From NCBI GenBank assembly GCA_030917245.1, contig JAUPVA010000067.1:1-9000 (forward strand): a stretch of 9,000 nucleotides of DNA, in the 5' to 3' direction. Shown here piece after piece: positions 1-5,247 of the stretch. A model generated the notes under the pieces. The model saw nothing but the letters and a program-made list of their open reading frames with translations, was not told where the DNA came from and made no database searches. Position 1 is the first letter of the stretch. Each line of letters starts with the position of its first letter. Both the position numbers and the translations under genes were made by a program. The stretch comes from Patescibacteria group bacterium. GTDB lineage: Bacteria; Patescibacteriota; Saccharimonadia; Saccharimonadales; Saccharimonadaceae.

Positions 1-1
1 A

Positions 2-127
2 CAGATGACATTCGCCGCGGAATATTTTGCCGTTAGCAAAAAGCTTTCCGGGAGAGAGCTAAGATTGTGCGTCGGAGAGGTTGAAGGCAGTGACTACAAG
101 CTTACGCAATGGCTTAAGATTGAGTAG
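2..127 (+). CDS. C-terminal end of an unrecognised protein (5' truncated)
   Basis: An open frame enters from the left edge and ends at TAG 125-127, giving 41 residues that finish in TQWLKIE. The peptide is mixed hydrophobic and charged (it contains AAEYFAVSKKLSGREL and LRLCVGEVEG), like the end of a folded globular domain, with no membrane segment. I do not recognise the family. The frame is believable as coding because it is open to the edge and stops only 9 nt before the convergent stop of pepN, matching the tight packing elsewhere. The start lies outside the window. A chance open frame of this length remains possible. Confidence 0.55.
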   Translation, partial: QMTFAAEYFAVSKKLSGRELRLCVGEVEGSDYKLTQWLKIE

Positions 128-136
128 CGTTACAGC

Positions 137-2638
137 CTATAAGCTTTTCAGCCGTTTTATTACTTCGGCTTGGTCCTCTTCAATAAGCTGCACCCGGGCA
201 GTGATCTCAGAAACACCAAGATGAATCACACGTTTCAAGGCAGGTATATCTTGCATTGGTAGGAAGAATGCTTTGTAGTCAGCAAGTTCCTCGGACGTCA
301 CAAGTCCCGTAGCGGCATATCTCGGAAAATCATCGAATGACTTGTCGCCACTATAAGTAGATTCAATCCATTGCCAATTGTCTTTCATCCATTGCCAGGT
401 GGCTGTGCGAGATTCGCGACCACGAATAAGGTATACGAACCATCTAAACACATCTTGCGATCGAACAACTGAAGACTCCTTGAGCATCGCTAAGAGCCTT
501 TGTACTGTTCCTGGGTTGCGTGTGCTTGTCAGGCCAGAGCAAATGTCCATCTGTAAGTCACTTGATGAAGTGTCTCGGTACAACTGTATGAGCGAATCAA
601 TCAGGTCGGATGTTTCGGCGTGACGCACAGTCGTAGCGATAATAAGGCCTCGAAGCTCAGGATCAAGATTTTCAATGCCTGACGAAAACAATGATTTTGC
701 TTGCGCTATGGCGGCTTCATCTTCTCCGTACAGTGTCATGCCTAGTATGGTGGCACGTAGTTTCGTATCGGTTTCGGGTTCGTTTTCGCGCAAGTTCCAG
801 CCAAGTCTGTCGTATTGCTTGTTGGCGATTTGTTTTGAAAGGTATCGTAGTTTTGTTTCAGCTTCTTTATCGGTTTCGACAAATTTTTTCAATTCTCCGA
901 GAGTGAGTGCAATAATATCCCACACGCTTTCAATTGATTCGTCGGAGTAGGCTTCTAGGAGCGGAATGAGTTCGGCGCTAGAAATAACTCTGCCTCGGGC
1001 AAGCATCGTCTGTTCATGGAGTAGCTGCAGGCGGTCAATAGCATCCAGCGAACCTCCACCGAGCTGGCCCATGATGATCGATAGGTGTTCGGCTGGATAA
1101 TGGGTGATGAAATGTGCCGTATCTCCGACGTTCAGGCGTGTACCAGGCTCGAGACTAAGATCGATATGCTCAGCATCCATGACGGAGGGGTTGACCGGAG
1201 CTGACGCCTCGAGAGGGATTGGCCATAGCTGACGGGATGGCTCATGCGATCCGACGAAAAATTGCTCCTGCAGCAGACCTTGTTCGCCTATGTGGACGAC
1301 CGGATAACCGGGTTGGGTAATCCATGCATTCATGAAAGCAGTGATATCTTTTCCGCTCGTTTGTGACAACTCGTTCCACAAATCGTCACCTTCGGTATTT
1401 TGATACGCATAGCGCTTGAAGTAATTTTGGAGTCCAGCCCGAAACGCTTCGTGGCCTATATGGTGTTGAAGCATACGGAGTAATCGACCACCCTTTGCGT
1501 AGACGATTGCGCCATCAAACAATGTGCTAATTTCATCTGGATGCTGGACTTCGGTCTGGACAGCCTGTACGCCATCGAGCGCGTCGCGTCGCAGTGCCAT
1601 GATTGACTCATGAGATGAATAATCGAGCCATATGTTCCATTCTGGATGCAGTGCATCGACGGCTATATATTCCATCAAGTTTGCAAAGCTTTCATTGAGC
1701 CATAAATTATTCCACCATTTCATCGTCACGAGGTTGCCAAACCATTGGTGCGAAAGCTCATGGGCCACGACGGTAGCTATGTATCGCTTACTCGAGACAC
1801 TGGTTGTTTTAGGGTCGGCAAGCAATGCAACTTCTCGGTAGGTAATTAAGCCCCAGTTCTCCATGGCTCCTGAAGAAAAGTCGGGTAATGCGATATGATC
1901 ACATTTCGGAAGCGGGTACGGTATGCCGAAGTAATCGTCGAAAAAATCGATTGTTCGGGTTGCGATGTCGAGAGCAAAGTCGAGGCTTTCGGAAGACTGA
2001 GCGGGAGTGGACCAAACGTTCACCTCAACACCGCTGACAGTTTTTGCAGATTTACTCTGTAATTCGCCGTATACCCATGCCAATAAGTAGCTGCTCATGC
2101 GTGGAGTAGTTTCGAACGTAGTTACAAGTTGGTTACCCTCTTCAATTTGAGTTTTAACAGGCATATTGCCGAGCACCGTCACGCCTTGTTCTGTGGCTAG
2201 TGTTACATCAAATGTCGCTTTTGCGGCTGGCTCGTCAACGCAGGGAAATACTTCTCGGGCATGGTGACTTTCGAATTGAGTAGCGATAAGTTCTTTTGTC
2301 GTCCCGTCGTGCTTAAAATAGCAAGGATACATTCCGTGCATTTGATCATTTATCGAACCAGTGAATTCTACGCGAAGAGTGGCAGTATCGCCTTGGCGCT
2401 TGTTAGAAGTAAACTCAATCTCATCATTTTCGCCTACTTTGTAGGTCACAGACTGACCGTCTAATTCTGCGGATGAAATGGCAAGTCCTTTTGCATGAAG
2501 GTAAAGGAGGCCATGTTGTTTCACTTCACCCGAGACTACGACGTTACCAGAAAAAATCCGATCCTGTCGGTTGATAGTGAGTGATAGCGCATAGTGATGA
2601 GGTGCGAAATGTTCAGAGAGTCGTCGTGTAGTCTGCAT
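137..2638 (-). CDS. pepN: M1 family zinc aminopeptidase (aminopeptidase N type)
   Basis: Complete 833-residue cytoplasmic metallopeptidase that removes N-terminal amino acids from peptides. The M1 hallmarks are in order. QFE (121-123) lies in the N-terminal beta domain, and the substrate-binding GAMEN is at 257-261. The zinc site HELSH is at 293-297, with the third ligand Glu316 in NES, exactly 18 residues after the second His. The transition-state Tyr is probably Tyr380 in AIVYAKGG. The rest is helical, like the ERAP1-C-type domain of the family. Length matches full M1 enzymes, and no signal peptide or membrane segment is seen. The ATG at 2638 has no Shine-Dalgarno, but a perfect TATAAT sits 6 nt upstream, which suggests a leaderless mRNA. 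The gene diverges from the secreted nuclease gene and converges on the gene ending at 127. A role in recycling or using imported peptides is inferred. The family call is very secure; the exact substrate preference is not visible. Confidence 0.96.
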   Translation of the reverse strand: MQTTRRLSEHFAPHHYALSLTINRQDRIFSGNVVVSGEVKQHGLLYLHAKGLAISSAELDGQSVTYKVGENDEIEFTSNKRQGDTATLRVEFTGSINDQMHGMYPCYFKHDGTTKELIATQFESHHAREVFPCVDEPAAKATFDVTLATEQGVTVLGNMPVKTQIEEGNQLVTTFETTPRMSSYLLAWVYGELQSKSAKTVSGVEVNVWSTPAQSSESLDFALDIATRTIDFFDDYFGIPYPLPKCDHIALPDFSSGAMENWGLITYREVALLADPKTTSVSSKRYIATVVAHELSHQWFGNLVTMKWWNNLWLNESFANLMEYIAVDALHPEWNIWLDYSSHESIMALRRDALDGVQAVQTEVQHPDEISTLFDGAIVYAKGGRLLRMLQHHIGHEAFRAGLQNYFKRYAYQNTEGDDLWNELSQTSGKDITAFMNAWITQPGYPVVHIGEQGLLQEQFFVGSHEPSRQLWPIPLEASAPVNPSVMDAEHIDLSLEPGTRLNVGDTAHFITHYPAEHLSIIMGQLGGGSLDAIDRLQLLHEQTMLARGRVISSAELIPLLEAYSDESIESVWDIIALTLGELKKFVETDKEAETKLRYLSKQIANKQYDRLGWNLRENEPETDTKLRATILGMTLYGEDEAAIAQAKSLFSSGIENLDPELRGLIIATTVRHAETSDLIDSLIQLYRDTSSSDLQMDICSGLTSTRNPGTVQRLLAMLKESSVVRSQDVFRWFVYLIRGRESRTATWQWMKDNWQWIESTYSGDKSFDDFPRYAATGLVTSEELADYKAFFLPMQDIPALKRVIHLGVSEITARVQLIEEDQAEVIKRLKSL

Positions 2639-2644
2639 TAGTTC

Positions 2645-2650
2645 ATTATA
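2645..2650 (-). promoter_or_regulatory. -10 box of a probable leaderless promoter for pepN
   Basis: A consensus TATAAT on the minus strand ends 6 nt before the pepN ATG (2638), so initiation 7 nt downstream would fall on the A of the start codon. No ribosome binding site is present. No convincing -35 hexamer is seen at 16-18 bp (the best are CGATAA and GATAAG). The box overlaps the -10 of the opposite gene by four bases. Confidence 0.5.
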
Positions 2651-2652
2651 CT
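2647..2652 (+). promoter_or_regulatory. -10 box of a probable leaderless promoter for the HNH nuclease gene
   Basis: TATACT (5 of 6 consensus bases) ends 7 nt before the ATG at 2660, putting the expected transcription start at or one base before the start codon. A GGAG at 2655-2658 is only 1 nt from the ATG, too close to act as a Shine-Dalgarno. The -35 region (around 2624-2629) is poor. The box shares positions 2647-2650 with the oppositely oriented TATAAT of pepN, so the two polymerases could not bind together. Confidence 0.45.
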
Positions 2653-2659
2653 ACGGAGT

Positions 2660-3343
2660 ATGGGGTCTTATCGTCTGCGTCGCTTCGTGTTCATTCTGAT
2701 AATGCTAGTCATTGCGGCAATTCCTGCGTCTCAAGCATCGTGGGATGAGTTGCCGACACTCGATACAATCATACAATCAGACATCAAAAGCGACGCACAG
2801 TCCAAGGCCTGGCCTGAACTAAGTGAAATCGAAGTAAAGGGGCGGGCTGCTAAGACAGGCTATGAGCGGGCTGAATTCGGTAATGGTTGGGAAAACCAGG
2901 CAGGCTGTTCAACCCGAAATAGAGTTCTCGCTCGTGATTTAACACAAGTAGTGATTGACGAAAAATGTCGAGTTGTAAAAGGAGAACTGCTAGACCCATA
3001 CACTGGCCGCCTTATTCAATTTACAAAGGGCGAGCTGACCAGTGATGACGTTCAAATAGATCACGTGGTTGCGCTGTCGAATGCGTGGCAGACTGGCGCT
3101 CAGCAACTAAGCTATGATGCCAGGGTTATGCTCGCAAATGACCCACTGAACCTGCTGGCAGTGTCGGGCGACTCTAACGAGCAAAAGTCGGATAGTGACG
3201 CAGCCTCGTGGTTACCTCACAATAAATCATTCAGGTGCAGCTATATTAAGCGGCAGATTGCAGTTAAGAAAAAATATAATTTATGGGTAACTTCTGCTGA
3301 GCGTGATGCGATGCTGAGAGTACTGGAAGGTTGTGCTACTTAG
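2660..3343 (+). CDS. Secreted HNH (DUF1524/GmrSD C-terminal type) nuclease
   Basis: Complete 227-residue protein. Residues 1-27 form a Sec-type signal peptide: RLRR, a hydrophobic core at about 9-23, and a likely cut after SQA (25-27). The mature part carries the HNH core of the DUF1524-like secreted nucleases. DPYTG is at 112-116, and the catalytic IDHVVAL at 133-139 has His135 as likely general base. NDPLNLLAV (160-168) follows, then SNEQKSD (172-178, Asn173 and Lys176) and WLP (184-186). Four Cys (83, 103, 193, 225) could form two disulfides, which fits an exported protein. The family cleaves DNA or RNA. No toxin-delivery domain or immunity gene is adjacent, so nutrient scavenging or DNA processing outside the cell is the likely use; this is inference. 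The next ATG downstream would destroy the signal peptide, which supports the start at 2660. The stop overlaps that of the convergent gene. Confidence 0.88.
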   Translation: MGSYRLRRFVFILIMLVIAAIPASQASWDELPTLDTIIQSDIKSDAQSKAWPELSEIEVKGRAAKTGYERAEFGNGWENQAGCSTRNRVLARDLTQVVIDEKCRVVKGELLDPYTGRLIQFTKGELTSDDVQIDHVVALSNAWQTGAQQLSYDARVMLANDPLNLLAVSGDSNEQKSDSDAASWLPHNKSFRCSYIKRQIAVKKKYNLWVTSAERDAMLRVLEGCAT

Positions 3344-3825
3344 ACACAGATTAGACCGCCCAAGTTGATGACCTTACATGTCTTTGTGGGCTCAGGAGAG
3401 GTCGTTGTTGGTGATGAGGCTGAAGGTTGATTCGTCGCCGTGCTGCTTGTTTGCTGAGGCTGACTAGTCGACTGCTGCGGTGTTGTACTCGAACGAGGAG
3501 CTGGTGCGGTGGACCACGATCCTGAAGAACTTGACCAGGTATTTGAAGACACTGGAGAGGTAGAGTTCGCAGTACTGCTAGTTTGGCTATCGGTATTTTG
3601 TGAAGATTTCTCTTTTTCGGCTGATGATTCGGATTCACTAGAGGATACGGGTATGAGAGAGGCTGCCCGCCGATCGGAACTGGGTTGCGTAGACTGATTA
3701 ATCGAAGTGTCTCTAGGATTCAGTACACTAAGCATCCCTATCGTAATAACGAACCCCGACGCTACTGCGAGCGAGCTCAGGGCTAGTCTATTTTTATAGA
3801 GGGGGCTGCGGGTAATAGATAACAT
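3340..3825 (-). CDS. Membrane-anchored Ser/Thr-rich protein with a short C-terminal cysteine loop
   Basis: A 161-residue protein of unknown family. Residues 1-12 are basic, and about 15-35 form one hydrophobic segment (signal anchor or uncleaved signal peptide). Residues about 41-148 are low-complexity Ser, Thr, Pro and Gln, with an acidic/basic patch (ESESSAEKEKSS) near 64-75. The last 13 residues differ sharply: TCKVINLGGLICV, with Cys150 and Cys160 that could close a small disulfide loop. The likely picture is an extended extracellular stalk presenting a compact hydrophobic tip, possibly for adhesion or envelope contact; this is inferred from composition alone. The start is well supported: AAGGAG (plus-strand 3834-3839) lies 8 nt before the ATG. 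The gene overlaps the nuclease gene by 4 nt at the stops. Alternatives are a degenerate lipoprotein or pilin-like protein, but no lipobox or pilin motif is seen. Confidence 0.75.
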   Translation of the reverse strand: MLSITRSPLYKNRLALSSLAVASGFVITIGMLSVLNPRDTSINQSTQPSSDRRAASLIPVSSSESESSAEKEKSSQNTDSQTSSTANSTSPVSSNTWSSSSGSWSTAPAPRSSTTPQQSTSQPQQTSSTATNQPSASSPTTTSPEPTKTCKVINLGGLICV

Positions 3826-3854
3826 GTATAAATCTCCTTGAATGATTGTGTCTG

Positions 3855-3860
3855 ATTATC
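3855..3860 (-). promoter_or_regulatory. Possible -10 box for the Ser/Thr-rich protein gene
   Basis: GATAAT on the minus strand (5 of 6 consensus bases) would start transcription about 10 nt upstream of the AAGGAG ribosome binding site at 3834-3839. No good -35 is found at 16-18 bp; TTACAG is 20 bp away. Weak support. Confidence 0.3.
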
Positions 3861-3886
3861 GCGTAGGGGAATGACGAAGGCTGTAA

Positions 3887-3911
3887 GAATGTTCACATAG
3901 TTGTGATATTC
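3887..3911. promoter_or_regulatory. Dyad overlapping the nusA -35 box (candidate operator)
   Basis: TCACA (3893-3897) and TGTGA (3902-3906) form a perfect 5-bp inverted repeat with a 4-nt spacer. It is flanked by GAAT (3887-3890) and ATTC (3908-3911), which extend the symmetry with a one-base offset. The right arm is inside the -35 hexamer of the nusA promoter, so a bound protein would block that promoter. No regulator can be named, and chance is possible. Confidence 0.3.
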
Positions 3912-3929
3912 AAGATTTGGGAGTATAAT
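3901..3929 (+). promoter_or_regulatory. Sigma70-type promoter of nusA
   Basis: TTGTGA (3901-3906, 4 of 6 consensus) and TATAAT (3924-3929, 6 of 6) are separated by the ideal 17 bp. The expected start is near 3936, giving a leader of about 54 nt before the nusA ATG at 3990. The 164-bp divergent gap holds no other plus-strand promoter of this quality. Confidence 0.75.
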
Positions 3930-3940
3930 AAAGGTAGTAC

Positions 3941-3966
3941 ATTCCGGCCGGCAGGTCGGAATTTTT
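3941..3966 (+). terminator. Terminator-like hairpin in the nusA leader (possible attenuator)
   Basis: ATTCCGGCC (3941-3949) pairs with GGTCGGAAT (3954-3962), giving a 9-bp stem with one G-U pair and a GGCA loop, followed directly by a T5 run (3962-3966). It looks like an intrinsic terminator, but it begins only about 5 nt after the predicted transcription start and lies 23 nt before the nusA ATG. No upstream plus-strand gene needs termination here; the nuclease gene ends 600 bp earlier. A role in NusA autoregulation, or a 5' stabilising stem, is inferred. Confidence 0.5.
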
Positions 3967-3989
3967 AGTAGAAGTAGAAAGGAAACGAC

Positions 3990-5108
3990 ATGGAAGATTT
4001 GAACATTAAACAGCTTACATTAGCGGTACGAACAATTGCGGAAGAAAAGAACCTCCCAGAAGAAACAGTTATGGATGTAATCGAGCAGGCGATAGCCGCA
4101 GCTTGGCGTCGTGACAACGGCGAGCGCGACCAAGACGTACGGGCTGAGCTAAATGTTAACGATGGGAGCGCAAGAGTATTTGTCCGGTGGACTGTTGTTG
4201 ATACGGTTGAAAATCCTGCAGCCGAGTTGACAGTTGAAGAAGCGCAAGAGAAAAAAAGTGGCGCTAAACTTGATGATGTCATCGAAGAGTCATACGAAGT
4301 TGTATCGTTTGGTCGAGTCGCTGCTCAAACCGCGAAGCAGGTTGTTCTTCAGCGGCTTCGTGAAGCTGAACGCGAGGTAGTTCTTGAAGAGTATGAAGAC
4401 AAAATTGGAACTATCGTAACAGGTGTGGTTCAACGAGTTGAGCCTCGAGTTGTTCGCGTGGAGCTTGGTAAAGCTGTAGGTATTATTCCTCAAAGTGAGC
4501 AAATTCAAGGTGAATTTTATAGCATTGGTTCTCGTGTGAAAGTCTTTATTAAGGACATTGAACGCGACAACCGTGGTCCTCAACTCATTTTATCGCGAGC
4601 GAACGAAGCGTTCGTGCAGTTTTTGTTCCGTCAAGAAGTACCAGAAATGGAGAGTGGAGCTGTTGAAATTAAAGCGATTGCTCGTGAAGCAGGTCGTCGG
4701 ACGAAGCTCGCTGTCTTTTCAAGTGTACCTGGAGTTGATCCGGTAGGAACATTCGTCGGTGGACACGGAACCCGTGTTCAGGCGGTCATGAATGAAGTAG
4801 GAGACCAAGAAAAAATTGACATCATACCATTCAGCGACAACTCAGAAGAGTTCATTCGAAGCGCGCTTGGCCCAGCTGAAGTCGTTCGAGTTGAGATTGA
4901 TGAAGATGCGAAGCGAGCCAAGGTATTCGTCAATGAAGACCAACAATCGATTGCTATTGGACGTGCCGGACAGAATGTTCGATTAGCAAGCAAGCTGACA
5001 GGTTACGAGCTGGATATCGAGACAGCAACAAATAAACCTGAGCCTCGTGCCGCCAAGCGCAACATCGAAGACAGCTTACTTGATGCACTGAACGAAACGG
5101 CTGAATAG
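3990..5108 (+). CDS. nusA: Transcription termination/antitermination factor NusA
   Basis: Complete 372-residue NusA, which binds RNA polymerase and nascent RNA to modulate pausing, termination and antitermination. The N-terminal polymerase-binding domain spans about 1-130 and ends in the signature SFGRVAAQTAKQVVLQR (106-122). The S1 domain is about 137-200. KH1 is about 205-278, with its loop at GGHG (257-260) and TRVQAVMNE (261-269). KH2 is about 282-347, with IGRAGQNVRLA (323-333). A short charged tail follows, without the C-terminal acidic repeats of Escherichia coli NusA, as in Gram-positive-type NusA. The ATG is supported by AAAGGA (3978-3983), 6 nt upstream. Usual partners rimP (upstream) and infB (downstream) are not adjacent: the gene has its own promoter and is followed by the CIRCE/terminator structure. 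The identification is very secure. Confidence 0.97.
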   Translation: MEDLNIKQLTLAVRTIAEEKNLPEETVMDVIEQAIAAAWRRDNGERDQDVRAELNVNDGSARVFVRWTVVDTVENPAAELTVEEAQEKKSGAKLDDVIEESYEVVSFGRVAAQTAKQVVLQRLREAEREVVLEEYEDKIGTIVTGVVQRVEPRVVRVELGKAVGIIPQSEQIQGEFYSIGSRVKVFIKDIERDNRGPQLILSRANEAFVQFLFRQEVPEMESGAVEIKAIAREAGRRTKLAVFSSVPGVDPVGTFVGGHGTRVQAVMNEVGDQEKIDIIPFSDNSEEFIRSALGPAEVVRVEIDEDAKRAKVFVNEDQQSIAIGRAGQNVRLASKLTGYELDIETATNKPEPRAAKRNIEDSLLDALNETAE

Positions 5109-5129
5109 AAAACAAAACAGTTACTTAAG

Positions 5130-5166
5130 AAAAATTAGCACTCTTATTGATAGAGTGCTAATTTTT
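5130..5166 (+). terminator. Rho-independent terminator of nusA, sharing its stem with CIRCE
   Basis: A5 followed by TTAGCACTC (5130-5143) is perfectly complementary to GAGTGCTAA followed by T5 (5153-5166), a 14-bp stem over a 9-nt loop, with the T run in the 3' arm. It begins 21 nt after the nusA stop. Because of the A5/T5 symmetry it could work in both directions. The stem is only moderately GC rich, so efficiency is uncertain. Confidence 0.55.
5135..5161. promoter_or_regulatory. CIRCE operator (HrcA binding site)
   Basis: TTAGCACTC (5135-5143), nine bases, then GAGTGCTAA (5153-5161): an exact match to the CIRCE consensus with the canonical N9 spacer. HrcA, the heat-shock repressor, binds this element in many bacteria, and its activity depends on GroEL. 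The site covers the -35 box and part of the spacer of the clpC promoter, so HrcA binding should block initiation and heat stress should release it. Confidence 0.95.
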
Positions 5167-5175
5167 ATGTATAAT
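5147..5175 (+). promoter_or_regulatory. Sigma70-type promoter of the clpC operon, within CIRCE
   Basis: TTGATA (5147-5152, 5 of 6 consensus), 17 bp spacer, TATAAT (5170-5175, 6 of 6). The -35 lies in the CIRCE loop and right arm border, and the right arm fills the spacer. The expected start is near 5182, giving a leader of about 66 nt. No heat-shock sigma motif is needed: control is by repression. Confidence 0.85.
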
Positions 5176-5228
5176 TAAATGAAGTATCTTGAGCATAATT
5201 TGTTGGCCGTGCTTGCGCTTAACTAATT

Positions 5229-5235
5229 GGAGGTG
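5229..5235 (+). promoter_or_regulatory. Ribosome binding site that decides the clpC start
   Basis: GGAGGTG is strongly complementary to the 16S rRNA 3' end and is the only good site upstream of clpC. It leaves 12 nt before the ATG at 5248, slightly long. A TTG at 5227 would open the same frame 7 codons earlier, but it lies in front of this site and has none of its own, so ATG 5248 is preferred. Confidence 0.7.
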
Positions 5236-5247
5236 AATAATAAAACT

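Noticed and set aside
378..950. Plus-strand frames of 71-91 codons antisense to pepN
   Set aside because: The opposite strand is a full-length M1 aminopeptidase with intact motifs. These frames have no promoter, ribosome site or domain.
2655..2658. GGAG as the ribosome binding site of the secreted nuclease gene
   Set aside because: Only one base separates it from the ATG, and the -10 box placement would put the transcript start downstream of it.
3351..3638. A 95-residue minus-strand frame inside the Ser/Thr-rich gene
   Set aside because: It is a shifted frame of a low-complexity repeat-rich gene, giving an Arg/Gln/Pro-rich peptide. The 161-codon frame has the ribosome binding site and the membrane anchor.
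4600..4624. Hairpin CGAACG-AAG-CGTTCG followed by T5 inside nusA, resembling a terminator
   Set aside because: The T run starts 5 nt after the stem and the stem is only 6 bp. The bases are explained by the conserved coding sequence of the S1/KH1 boundary.
5179..5226. A 15-codon frame in the clpC leader (ATG 5179, TAA 5224-5226) that resembles a leader peptide
   Set aside because: Its ATG begins only 3 nt after the -10 box, so it should lie upstream of the transcription start, and it has no ribosome binding site.
5227..5247. TTG 5227 as the clpC start, adding seven residues
   Set aside because: The ribosome binding site overlaps and follows that codon instead of preceding it. The ClpC family sequence begins naturally at MADDFAEF (ATG 5248).
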